A stretch of DNA of 53,008 bases from Deltaproteobacteria bacterium (GCA_027858995.1 JAQIBP010000135.1:1-53008); one strand, 5' to 3'. Shown: positions 35,237 to 44,670, numbered from the stretch's first letter. Notes: generated from the sequence alone by a model not told the origin. Translations and numbers: made by a program.

Positions 35237-35306
35237 ATGCCAAATCTCCAACATACAGACACGGGACTATTATTTTGTATTTTATCGCAAACCCAGGCTG
35301 TTTACA
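35237..35306 (+). pseudogene. Frameshifted 5' remnant of a second cas4 gene
   Basis: ATG at 35237 begins MPNLQHTDT, parallel to MPDLQYTGT at the start of cas4 (36778). After a net loss of 5 bases the next frame reads YYFVFYRKPRLFT, parallel to YYFVCKRKLWLFT of cas4. In both copies exactly 17 bases separate the shared TATTATTTTGT and GGCTGTTTACA. Similarity ends near 35306, just before the ATPase gene. This suggests cas4 originally followed cas3 directly and was partly duplicated or replaced when the ATPase gene entered. Confidence 0.6.
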
Positions 35307-35410
35307 TTAGGCCCTGGTTTTCACGAAATTGCCATGAAGTTTTTAGATATTATCACGTTTTTATATAGGAGTTTTTTGATTTTTACCACAAAATATGGTA
35401 TGAGTTTTTC

Positions 35411-36712
35411 ATGAAAAGAGATATCTACAAACAATTGGTTTCATGGAAACATTCTTCTTCCCGAAAGCCTCTTGTGCTTAAAGGCGCACGTCAGGTTGGC
35501 AAAACTTATATCCTTAAAAAATTTGGGGAGGGAGAGTATGGCAGTGTTGCATACTTTAATTTTGAAGAAGACCCTGATCTGAACGAATTTTTTACAGGCA
35601 GACTATCACCTGAAAAAATAATTGATACGCTTTCAATTTATCATGAATCAAGAATTTTATCTGATCAAACACTCATTATCTTTGACGAAATTCAAAACTC
35701 ACCTTTGACACTTACCAGTCTAAAATATTTTTGTGAGAATGCTCCTGAATATCATATTGCGACTGCAGGTTCCCTGCTCGGAGTAAAGGTTGGCCAGTCT
35801 GCTCCATTTCCGGTAGGGAAAGTTAATTTCCTTGATATGCACCCCATGTCATTTGGCGAATTCCTGGATGCAGTTGGGAAAAAGCAATTACGGCTGTTTA
35901 TTGAAGATAAAACTGATTTTTATTCTATCCCGGCAAGCTTTCATGCTGAGCTTATAGATTTCCTGAAAATTTATTATTTTGTTGGTGGTATGCCTGAAGC
36001 TGTAAGGCAATATGTTGAAGATAAGGATTTGAACAAGGTGCGTAATATTCAGGATGAAATACTATCAGCTTACTCAATAGATTTTTCCAAATATACTACG
36101 AGAACAGAAGCGATTCGGCTTGCCGATACCTGGGCAAGTATTCCAGGACAACTGGCCAGGGAAAATAAAAGATTTGTTTTTGGCCGAATTAATAAAAATG
36201 CACGGGCAAGGGAGTATGGCGAATCGATTCAATGGCTGGTTGATGCAGGGCTTGTCAGGAAGGTCAATAATATCAAGACCGCAAAATTGCCTCTTTCCGG
36301 ATATCAGGATAATAAATTTAAGCTTTATTTTCTTGATATCGGATTGCTGGGCGCTATGATCAGTGTGCCTCAAAAGGCAATCATCGAAGGAAACCGTCTG
36401 TTTAGTGAATATAATGGAGCATTTGTTGAAAACTATGTCGCACAGGAGTTTGTCGTCCATGGTCAGAAAGATTTGTATTATTGGTCAAGCAAAAATACAG
36501 CAGAAGTTGATTTTGTTGTTGCCCTGAAAAACCAGATATTACCCCTTGAAGTCAAAGCCGGGATAAGCAGGCAAAAAAAGAGTTTGCGTGTTTATGGAGA
36601 AAAATTTAAACAGCCGATACTATCGCGTTCAACTCTTATGAATTTCAAAGAGGACGGCAAAATCAGAAATTATCCTCTTTATGCAGTTTCGCTGTTTTTA
36701 AAGGAGTTTTGA
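35411..36712 (+). CDS. AAA ATPase with DUF4143 C-terminal domain
   Basis: A 433-residue protein of the AAA_14/DUF4143 type. Walker A is VLKGARQVGKTYILKKFG (about 22-39), Walker B LIIFDEIQNSP, and sensor 1 is in HIATAGSLLGVK. The C-terminal DUF4143 part contains YFLDIGLLGAMI.. GAFVENYVAQEFV and ends in a nuclease-like ENYVAQE.. LYYWSSKNTAEVDFVVALKNQILPLEVKAG segment with the E-x-D-x(n)-E-V-K pattern. These ATPases are common, often horizontally moved, and of unclear function. It sits between cas3 and cas4, an unusual place, beside a decayed cas4 fragment. Confidence 0.88.
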   Translation: MKRDIYKQLVSWKHSSSRKPLVLKGARQVGKTYILKKFGEGEYGSVAYFNFEEDPDLNEFFTGRLSPEKIIDTLSIYHESRILSDQTLIIFDEIQNSPLTLTSLKYFCENAPEYHIATAGSLLGVKVGQSAPFPVGKVNFLDMHPMSFGEFLDAVGKKQLRLFIEDKTDFYSIPASFHAELIDFLKIYYFVGGMPEAVRQYVEDKDLNKVRNIQDEILSAYSIDFSKYTTRTEAIRLADTWASIPGQLARENKRFVFGRINKNARAREYGESIQWLVDAGLVRKVNNIKTAKLPLSGYQDNKFKLYFLDIGLLGAMISVPQKAIIEGNRLFSEYNGAFVENYVAQEFVVHGQKDLYYWSSKNTAEVDFVVALKNQILPLEVKAGISRQKKSLRVYGEKFKQPILSRSTLMNFKEDGKIRNYPLYAVSLFLKEF

Positions 36713-36777
36713 AAAAATGCGCTCGCTATTGCGGTTCAGCCGTGAACGGTTAGCAAATATTCATGGAGCATTAATTT

Positions 36778-37272
36778 ATGCCTGATCTTCAATACACTGG
36801 CACCCAGATCAATTATTATTTTGTTTGCAAAAGAAAGCTCTGGCTGTTTACAAAAGATATAAGGTTTGAAAATGAAAATGAATATGTACAACTGGGGCGG
36901 CTGATTGATGAGAACAGTTATAAGCGGAATAAAAAACAGATTGAGATCGGAAAAATAAAAATTGATTTTATTGATAATAAAGGTGTGATCCATGAAGTGA
37001 AAAAATCAAATAAAATTGAAAAGGCTCATATTTACCAGGTCAAGTATTATATCCTCACCTTAAAGAAGATGGGGGTTGAAAATGTAACAGGTGAAATTGA
37101 CTATCCAAAACTGAAAAAAAGGAAAACAATAGTGTGGGATTCAGATGATGAAAAGGAATTTGAAAGTATTTTTTCAGGTATCAAGGAAATCCTTAGTCAG
37201 TCGGGGCCGCCTGCTGTAGTCAAAAAAAATATCTGCAGCAAATGTGCATATTATGAATTTTGCTTTGTGTAA
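36778..37272 (+). CDS. cas4: CRISPR-associated exonuclease Cas4
   Basis: Cas4 trims prespacers and helps select PAM-containing ends during adaptation. The 164-residue protein has the four cluster cysteines C17, C153, C156 and C162 (C...CxxC-x5-C), and a RecB-type nuclease core with D63 and E73-x-K75 (HEVKKS) followed by QVKYY. All key residues are present, so it should be active. GGAG lies 8 bases upstream of the ATG. It is separated from cas3 by the ATPase gene, and a hairpin GTTCA-GCCG-TGAAC lies in the 65-base gap upstream. Confidence 0.92.
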   Translation: MPDLQYTGTQINYYFVCKRKLWLFTKDIRFENENEYVQLGRLIDENSYKRNKKQIEIGKIKIDFIDNKGVIHEVKKSNKIEKAHIYQVKYYILTLKKMGVENVTGEIDYPKLKKRKTIVWDSDDEKEFESIFSGIKEILSQSGPPAVVKKNICSKCAYYEFCFV

Positions 37273-37280
37273 GGAGTAAT

Positions 37281-38270
37281 ATGAAACAATCTTTATATCT
37301 TTTTTCAAACTGCACCATCAAAAGAAAAGATAATACCTTGATGTTTGATATTGACGGGAAGAAAAAATTTCGTCCTGTTGAAGCTGTGTCTGATATCTTT
37401 TTATTCAGTGAGCATACACTTAATACTAAATTATTGAATTTCCTCGGACAGCAGAAGATTCCTGTCCATATTTTTAATTATTATGGATTTTATTCCGGCT
37501 CCTTTTTTCCGCGGGAACAATATCTTTCCGGCCATGTCACAATCAGTCAGGCAAAGCATTATCTTGATAAGAAAAAAAGAATGATCCTGGCTTATGAATT
37601 ATTGAATGCTGCTGCTTCAAATATTATCACCAATCTGACATATTATAAAAACAGGGAGAGGGATGTTGGTGAAAAAATACTGAAAATTAAAGAATTAAAA
37701 AAATCATTAAAAAAAGCAGATTCAATTTCATATTTAATGGGAATTGAAGGAAATATCAGGGATTTGTATTATTCAGCTTTTAATGAGATCATTCAAGGTA
37801 AAACTGAATTTAAAAAACGTGTCAAAAGGCCACCGGATAATTTTATCAATACTCTTATTTCCTTTGGCAACTCCCTTGTTTATACCTCAGTTTTGTCTGA
37901 ACTTTATCGAACTCAACTTGACCCGACTGTGAGTTTTCTTCATGAACCTGGATACAGGCGATATTCCCTTGCCCTTGATATTGCTGAAATTTTTAAGCCC
38001 ATTATCATGGATAGAATGATTTTTACCATGGTCAATAAAAATGAATTGACAGAAAAAGACTCAGAAAAGAATCTTAACCACTGTTATTTGAAAGACAAAG
38101 GCAGGATGAAATTTTTAAGAAAATATGATGAAAGGCTGAAAACAACCATTAAACATAAAAAACTCAAACGCTATGTTTCTTACAAAAGACTTATCAGGCT
38201 TGAGTGTTATAAAATTATCAAACATATTATTGGTGAAGAAAAATATATCGGATTTAAGATGTGGTGGTAA
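37281..38270 (+). CDS. cas1: CRISPR integrase Cas1
   Basis: Cas1 with Cas2 inserts new spacers at the leader end of the array. The 329-residue protein has the three metal-binding residues E156 (GIEGNIRDLYY), H221 (FLHEPGYRRYSLALDIAE) and E236. SFGNSLVYTSVLSEL is also a conserved Cas1 segment. The ATG at 37281 has AAGGAG 4 bases upstream and was chosen over an ATG at 37260 inside cas4. The gene begins 8 bases after cas4 and ends 3 bases before cas2. Confidence 0.96.
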   Translation: MKQSLYLFSNCTIKRKDNTLMFDIDGKKKFRPVEAVSDIFLFSEHTLNTKLLNFLGQQKIPVHIFNYYGFYSGSFFPREQYLSGHVTISQAKHYLDKKKRMILAYELLNAAASNIITNLTYYKNRERDVGEKILKIKELKKSLKKADSISYLMGIEGNIRDLYYSAFNEIIQGKTEFKKRVKRPPDNFINTLISFGNSLVYTSVLSELYRTQLDPTVSFLHEPGYRRYSLALDIAEIFKPIIMDRMIFTMVNKNELTEKDSEKNLNHCYLKDKGRMKFLRKYDERLKTTIKHKKLKRYVSYKRLIRLECYKIIKHIIGEEKYIGFKMWW

Positions 38271-38273
38271 ATT

Positions 38274-38555
38274 ATGTATATTATTGCAATGTATGATATA
38301 AATACTGAAACAAAGAGCGGCCGAAAAAGGTTACGGCTGATTTTTAAATTGTTGAAAAAATATTTGATTCGTATTCAAAATTCTGTGTTTGAGGGTGAAC
38401 TTACAAAAGCAAAATTTGAAGAAATGAAGTTAAAAGTCAATGATATTATCAATACCACAAAAGATTCAGTTATTTTTTTTAAAAGCCGGGATATAAAATG
38501 GATGGATAAAGAAATTTTAGGCTTTGAAAAGGATAATACTGATAATTTTTTATGA
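38274..38555 (+). CDS. cas2: CRISPR adaptation protein Cas2
   Basis: A 93-residue protein that bridges two Cas1 dimers. It begins MYIIAMYDINTE, the ferredoxin-like first strand with the conserved D8, followed by the R-rich helix (KSGRKRLRLIFKLLKKYLIRIQNSVFEGEL). Size and fold match the family. It is the last gene of the operon, 130 bases before the first CRISPR repeat. Confidence 0.94.
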   Translation: MYIIAMYDINTETKSGRKRLRLIFKLLKKYLIRIQNSVFEGELTKAKFEEMKLKVNDIINTTKDSVIFFKSRDIKWMDKEILGFEKDNTDNFL

Positions 38556-38685
38556 ATCATTCTGATCTTTGACAATTTGTTATATTCCGTCAAACCTCAT
38601 ATAATTTTGCATTATTAATGGTTGACGGAAAAATCAATCCAATATATTAATATAAGTACTTAATATTATTTTGTTTTTTGGATGG
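38556..38685 (+). promoter_or_regulatory. CRISPR leader with inverted repeat and pre-crRNA promoter
   Basis: An A/T-rich 130-base stretch between cas2 and repeat 1. It has an imperfect 11/12-base inverted repeat, TTCCGTCAAACC (38585-38596) with GGTTGACGGAA (38620-38630). The right arm contains a -35, TTGACG (38622-38627), 17 bases from a -10, TATTAA (38645-38650), pointing into the array. This is a plausible start for pre-crRNA transcription, and the inverted repeat over the -35 would suit a regulator or an integration-host-factor-like anchoring site. The trailer-end repeat variants confirm that this side is the leader. Confidence 0.65.
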
Positions 38686-41600
38686 CTTTTAATCAGACCA
38701 GCGTGGAATTGAAACAAGGAATAAAGGGAGCGAGCAGGGGTTAGGTGGTTTTCTTTTAATCAGACCAGCGTGGAATTGAAACGGAGGACCCGTCGTATCT
38801 GGGTTGGATTTCATTTTTCTTTTAATCAGACCAGCGTGGAATTGAAACATGAGTTTATAATTGAAGGTGATATTTGTAGAATAAAACTTTTAATCAGACC
38901 AGCGTGGAATTGAAACATAATCATATTCTTTTGTACCGGGCTTTTTTGCTTTTCTTTTAATCAGACCAGCGTGGAATTGAAACGTCTGTCAGCTCCGCTG
39001 GAGTATTGGACGAGGACTGCTTTTAATCAGACCAGCGTGGAATTGAAACAAAGGCATACATTTCAGTCCTGATGGTACTAAAATCTTTTAATCAGACCAG
39101 CGTGGAATTGAAACATTGATGCAAGCGGGTCAACTATTGTAACATTTTCCTTTTAATCAGACCAGCGTGGAATTGAAACATTTGTACTATCAAACCACTC
39201 ACTCAGATATCCATTGCTTTTAATCAGACCAGCGTGGAATTGAAACTTAATTAGACTCCTGTTTATCTTTTAAAGTTCTGGCACTTTTAATCAGACCAGC
39301 GTGGAATTGAAACAAGACGCCGGGTTTTCTTTGGAAGAGACCGTCGGCGCCTTTTAATCAGACCAGCGTGGAATTGAAACAAAGAATAATTTATAGGAGA
39401 CTTTATTATCTGAAACCTTTTAATCAGACCAGCGTGGAATTGAAACGCGCAACAGGTAACGTAATGATCAAAGAGGATCTTCTTTTAATCAGACCAGCGT
39501 GGAATTGAAACGGGGATATCAGGGTTTCAAGAATATGATAAAAGCAATCCTTTTAATCAGACCAGCGTGGAATTGAAACATTTATAATAGTAATCAGCCT
39601 GCCAGACTTTGTTGCTTTTAATCAGACCAGCGTGGAATTGAAACGTTAAATAGTTTAGTGGATGAACTTTCGCCTTTTGCTTTTAATCAGACCAGCGTGG
39701 AATTGAAACTTATCCAATGCAACTACAACTGCAAATCTCTCTGAAACTTTTAATCAGACCAGCGTGGAATTGAAACATAGAAGCAGGTAAAAATCCTCTG
39801 CTTTGTTGTTCCCTTTTAATCAGACCAGCGTGGAATTGAAACATCTTTTACAGAGACAGGAATTTTACCAGGGTTGTCTCTTTTAATCAGACCAGAGTGG
39901 AATTGATACACAGATTTGATTAGCGCCTGAATTATATTTCCTGCCCCTGCTTTTAATCAGACCAGCGTGGAATTGAAACGTGATCATATCCGAGCCTGTC
40001 TGCCAGGCATCGATAGCTTTTAATCAGACCAGCGTGGAATTGAAACATCAGATGGTACTGAAACTGATAATGAAGCTTTAAGCTTTTAATCAGACCAGCG
40101 TGGAATTGAAACTGAAATTAGCACCCCTGAGATCAGCATCCGTGAGATCTTTTAATCAGACCAGCGTGGAAATGAAACAGCACGCCAGCGGCACTGAGTT
40201 ACACATTATATCCACTTTTAATCAGACCAGCGTGGAATTGAAACGATTTTGGAACAGCTTTTGATAATGAATATGGTGATCTTTTAATCAGACCAGCGTG
40301 GAATTGAAACGAAATTAAAAAGAACACACCCAGAAAAACATAATTACTTTTAATCAGACCAGCGTGGAATTGAAACAATAATAATTAAACAGGAGATCGA
40401 AAACATGAAAGAACTTTTAATCAGACCAGCGTGGAATTGAAACATATAATTATAAAGATTATCAAGCAGCTATTAAGATCCTTTTAATCAGACCAGCGTG
40501 GAATTGAAACAAGATAGAACCCTTGACACCATTGTCTTTTTCTTCCCTTTTAATCAGACCAGCGTGGAATTGAAACGAAAATCTCTGTATTGGGTCAGGA
40601 AAATAAAACCCACTTTTAATCAGACCAGCGTGGAATTGAAACCTATTTATTATACCTTATTATAACAACACTTTATACTTTTAATCAGACCAGCGTGGAA
40701 TTGAAACACCTATTTCCTGGGCGACAACCAAACCTATCAGAACTTTTAATCAGACCAGCGTGGAATTGAAACCAAAAAGGACATGGTTTCATTTTCATTT
40801 CATTCTCCTCTTTTAATCAGACCAGCGTGGAATTGAAACATGGGATAGAACAATATGACAGCCTGGAAAATCCTTGGCTTTTAATCAGACCAGCGTGGAA
40901 TTGAAACTTAGCAGAAGAAGCAGGAAAAGTGATTGGTGCAATCTTTTAATCAGACCAGCGTGGAATTGAAACTAAATTATAATTTCCACAAACTCATCAA
41001 CCAGTTTAAACTTTTAATCAGACCAGCGTGGAATTGAAACATATATCCATATCCCTTGGCTGCGGTATCGTCTATTACTTTTAATCAGACCAGCGTGGAA
41101 TTGAAACCTTCTCAACTCCGGGCTTCATAGCCATATTATAAAACTTTTAATCAGACCAGCGTGGAATTGAAACAGCCGATTTTATAAAGGTTATAATCTG
41201 TGCAGACGCTTTTAATCAGACCAGCGTGGAATTGAAACAAAAATCATCGTGTAGACCCGGATATCTGTTTTTAACTTTTAATCAGACCAGCGTGGAATTG
41301 AAACTCATTTCTTTGGGAAGTACCGGGTTATCCTGCCCTCTTTTAATCAGACCAGCGTGGAATTGAAACAATTAGATATAAACCCACAATGTTCTTGGAG
41401 TTTTCTTTTAATCAGACCAGCGTGGAATTGAAACGGTGAGAAAAACGCAATGGTCCGGTCAAGGATATTCACTTTTAATCAGACCAGCGTGGAATTGAAA
41501 CTGAGTGTTCTGCCAGGAGTGTGGCACAATAGTGTTACTTTTAATCAGACCAGCGTGGAATTGAAACACAAGAATAATCGTTCATCACTCTTTAACAACG

Positions 41601-42684
41601 GATCTTTTAATCAGACCAGCGTGGAATTGAAACATTAATCCAACTAAAGCCATTGAAACAAACTTGCTGCTTTTAATCAGACCAGCGTGGAATTGAAACA
41701 TCAATCCCTAAAAGCATAAAACAAGGTGTTTCGACTTTTAATCAGACCAGCGTGGAATTGAAACTTTCATAACCCAGGAGTGCCCTTAACCATAACATCC
41801 TTTTAATCAGACCAGCGTGGAATTGAAACAAAACTTCTACTCACTTTGAAAAAAAAGGAAAATACTTTTAATCAGACCAGCGTGGAATTGAAACAACGTT
41901 AAAGATCAGACAAAGGAAAGGACAAAAGCCTTTTAATCAGACCAGCGTGGAATTGAAACAATAATAATTAAACAGGAGATCGAAAACATGAAAGACTTTT
42001 AATCAGACCAGCGTGGAATTGAAACAAGAAAAGAAGCTGAATTTGCCCGTATCGCAGAAGACTTTTAATCAGACCAGCGTGGAATTGAAACTCAAAAGTC
42101 GTTGAGGTTATTAAAGGTGTATAAGTCTTTTAATCAGACCAGCGTGGAATTGAAACAATTTTATCTTTTGACCTATAGCACAAGATTGCTGCTCTTTTAA
42201 TCAGACCAGCGTGGAATTGAAACAGAAACAAAAGCCCGATTAAAACCCACTGACCTTAACTTTTAATCAGACCAGCGTGGAATTGAAACTACGGTGGATC
42301 TGTTATGATTGCATCAATAGAACTGGCTTTTAATCAGACCAGCGTGGAATTGAAACCTATATGTAGTCTCTAATAGGGTAAGATTAGCTCCCTTTTAATC
42401 AGACCAGCATGGAATTGAAACTCATAAGGGGGTAAAATATGCCATTACTACCAACACTTTTAATCAGACCAGCATGGAATTGAAACCTGCTTGTCATCAC
42501 CACCGGCAGCCATACCTGCAATCTTTTAATCAGACCAGCATGGAATTGAAACTTAGATTCTATTAATCAATAAAAGGGAGATTTAAAACTTTTAATCAGA
42601 CCAGCATGGAATTGAAACGTTTTAATAGCAGTGCTTAAACTTTTTGGTATATTTCTTTTAATCAGACCAGCATGGAATTGAAAC
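38686..42684 (+). CRISPR. Type I-B CRISPR array, 61 repeats and 60 spacers
   Basis: The 30-base repeat starts CTTTTAATCA, has GACCAGCGTG in the middle and ends GAATTGAAAC; I counted 61 copies at 64-70-base intervals with spacers of about 34-40 bases. The ATTGAAAC end is the usual type I-B 5' crRNA handle. Variants: the repeat at 39880 has GAG for GCG and GATAC at the end, the repeat at 40149 has one change near its 3' end, and the last five (42392, 42457, 42523, 42589, 42655) all read GCATGG instead of GCGTGG. Clustered variants mark the old, leader-distal end. The spacer at 40377-40413 recurs at 41960-41995. The counts are by eye. Confidence 0.98.
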
Positions 42685-42836
42685 CACAATGAATTGAAAT
42701 AGGGAAATGGATTCAATATAGAAACGTAATAACATAAAGATCATAGTCTGATCACGAGAATAAAAAATTTAAAGTCACCTGGATCTATTTTTCCCGGTAC
42801 GGGTTCGAGTTTGTATAATAGTTTATTTAATTTATT

Positions 42837-42880
42837 CCTAACACAATCCTAACACAATCCTAATAAAAGAGTTGTACACT
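42837..42880 (+). promoter_or_regulatory. Candidate PhoB box and promoter of pstSCAB-phoU-phoBR
   Basis: CCTAACACAAT is repeated at 42837 and 42848, with a third copy CCTAATAAAAG at 42859: three units exactly 11 bases apart, as expected for PhoB dimers bound head to tail. A -10-like TACACT lies at 42875-42880, and there is no good -35, as at PhoB-activated promoters. The sequence differs from the E. coli Pho box. The rest of the gap between the array and pstS (42685-42947) shows no gene. Confidence 0.6.
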
Positions 42881-42947
42881 TTCCTGTAGCTGAAACATGT
42901 TTACAAAAAGCATGTTATTGAGTTTATAAATTATAGGAGAAGAAAAA

Positions 42948-43763
42948 ATGAACAGGTTTAAAATTGTGTTAACTGCCTTAATAAGTTTTGCTGTTATGGC
43001 ATCATCCCAGGTGTTTGCAGGGGATCTGGTTATCAAGGGATCAACAACTATTCTTCCCATTGCACAGAAAACTGCTGAAGCTTATATGGCAGAACATCCG
43101 GATGTGAAAATTTCTCTCTCCGGAGGCGGTTCAGGAAACGGAATCAAGGCAATTGTTGACGGAACAGCAGATATTGGAAATGCTTCAAGGTTTATCAAGC
43201 CAAAGGAAGTTGATCTTGCACATTCAAAAGGGGTATATCCTGTGCCATTTAGAGTTGCCCTGGATGCTATTGTTCCTGTTGTTAATAAAAACAACAAAAT
43301 TACCGACCTCTCCATGTCCCAGCTTAAAAATATTTACCTTGGCAAGATTAAAAACTGGAAAGAAGTTGGTGGAACTGAAGGTAAAATAGTAGTCATTTCA
43401 AGGGACAGCTCCTCAGGAACATTTGGTGTCTGGAAAGAGCTTGTAATGAAAAAAGCCCGTGTTACTCCAAGGGCTTTGACTGTTCCTTCCAATGGTGGCA
43501 TTGTCCAGGCGGTTACAACTACTCCGGGTGCCATTGGATATGTTGGTCTCGGTTATCTTAATCAAGAGATTAAAACTGTAAATGTGGATGGTGTAAAAGG
43601 CAATGAAGAGAATACCTTAAATGGTTCTTTTCCAATTTCAAGAGGTCTTTTCATGTTCACAAAAGGGTGGCCAAAGGGTGATACCATGGCTTTTCTCTCT
43701 TTTATCCTGTCAAAAAAGGGCCAACAACTTGTAAAAGAAGCTGGTTCCATACCTCTTTTTTAA
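42948..43763 (+). CDS. pstS: Phosphate-binding periplasmic protein PstS
   Basis: A 271-residue substrate-binding protein with a signal peptide (KIVLTALISFAVMASSQVFA). It has KGSTTILPIAQKTAEAYM and SGGGSGNGIKAIVDGTADIGNASR, the phosphate-binding loops, and SRDSSSGTFGVW, the other Ser/Asp/Arg contacts to phosphate. It is shorter than E. coli PstS (346), like the short PstS form of many bacteria. TAGGAG lies upstream of the ATG. It is the first gene of the phosphate operon. Confidence 0.94.
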   Translation: MNRFKIVLTALISFAVMASSQVFAGDLVIKGSTTILPIAQKTAEAYMAEHPDVKISLSGGGSGNGIKAIVDGTADIGNASRFIKPKEVDLAHSKGVYPVPFRVALDAIVPVVNKNNKITDLSMSQLKNIYLGKIKNWKEVGGTEGKIVVISRDSSSGTFGVWKELVMKKARVTPRALTVPSNGGIVQAVTTTPGAIGYVGLGYLNQEIKTVNVDGVKGNEENTLNGSFPISRGLFMFTKGWPKGDTMAFLSFILSKKGQQLVKEAGSIPLF

Positions 43764-43782
43764 TTGATCAGGGAGTTTTTGC

Positions 43783-44670
43783 TTGAAACGTCAATCTATA
43801 GATAAAGGAGTGCATTCACTGTTTTTAGCGATTGCACTCTTTTCAATAATATTCCTCTCTTTGATCATGCTGTTTCTTTTTAAAGAGGGTATCCCTATTT
43901 TTGATTTTATCACTGTAAAAGATTTTTTATTCGGCCAGTACTGGTATCCCACAGATGATCCTGCGGATTTTGGTATTTTCCCTTTAATACTTGGCTCCAT
44001 CTATGTCACCATTGTTTCAGGCTTGATAGCAATCCCTCTCGGTGTTATGACTGCTGTCTATCTTGCAGAAATTGCAACACCGAGAGTAGCTGAAATTGTA
44101 AAACCCATAGTGGAACTGATGGCATCCATGCCGTCTGTTATTATTGGATTTTTCGGCATGGTGGTGGTGGCACCTTTTTTACAGCAGGTTTTTAATATAC
44201 CTGTGGGATTAAATATGTTCAATGCTTCTCTCATGCTTGCTTTTATGGCAATTCCCACCATCTGCAGTCTTTGTGAGGATGCAATATTTTCTGTGCCGAC
44301 TGCTTTAAAAGAGGCATCTTTTGCCCTTGGAGCTACCCATCTTGAAACCATTGTAAAAGTTGTGATTCCGGCATCTCTTTCCGGGATATGTACAGCAGTA
44401 ATTCTTGGCTTATCAAGGGCAATCGGAGAGACAATGGTGGTTTTAATGGCAGCAGGAGGTGCTGCAATGATACCCATGTCAATATTTGATCCTGTCCGTC
44501 CTCTGCCGGCAAGTATTGCAGCGGAAATGGCAGAAGCACCTTTTCGAAGTGAACACTATCATGCTCTTTTTGCCATTGGTATTGTTCTTTTTGTCTTCAC
44601 TTTTTTGTTTAATATTCTTGCAGATTATATTTCCTACAGATTCCGGCAGACAGGAGAGGCATCACTGTAA
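43783..44670 (+). CDS. pstC: Phosphate ABC transporter permease PstC
   Basis: A 295-residue inner-membrane permease with about six helices (LFLAIALFSIIFLSLIMLFLF first). The coupling-loop EAA motif is visible (EASFALGATHLETIVKVVIPASLSGICTAVILGLSRAIGETM). It starts with TTG at 43783, preceded by GGGAG, 19 bases after pstS. It pairs with PstA to form the phosphate channel. Confidence 0.93.
   Translation: MKRQSIDKGVHSLFLAIALFSIIFLSLIMLFLFKEGIPIFDFITVKDFLFGQYWYPTDDPADFGIFPLILGSIYVTIVSGLIAIPLGVMTAVYLAEIATPRVAEIVKPIVELMASMPSVIIGFFGMVVVAPFLQQVFNIPVGLNMFNASLMLAFMAIPTICSLCEDAIFSVPTALKEASFALGATHLETIVKVVIPASLSGICTAVILGLSRAIGETMVVLMAAGGAAMIPMSIFDPVRPLPASIAAEMAEAPFRSEHYHALFAIGIVLFVFTFLFNILADYISYRFRQTGEASL

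Noticed and set aside
35220-35414. 64-codon frame upstream of the ATPase as an independent gene
   Set aside because: Part of it matches cas4 in sequence while the true cas4-like start is in another frame, so it is better explained as a frameshifted remnant.
41450-41638. Open frame running through the CRISPR array
   Set aside because: It is made of repeat units read in one frame (FNQTSVELKH recurring), with no ribosome site; it is an artefact of the repeats.
42800-42812. GGGTTCGAGT, resembling the T-loop of a tRNA, next to the array trailer
   Set aside because: No acceptor stem, anticodon arm or D-arm can be built around it and no CCA-side pairing is visible, so I do not call a tRNA or an attachment site.
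42860-43060. Minus-strand frame overlapping the pstS promoter and start
   Set aside because: It is a shadow of pstS and its regulatory region with no independent coding signs.
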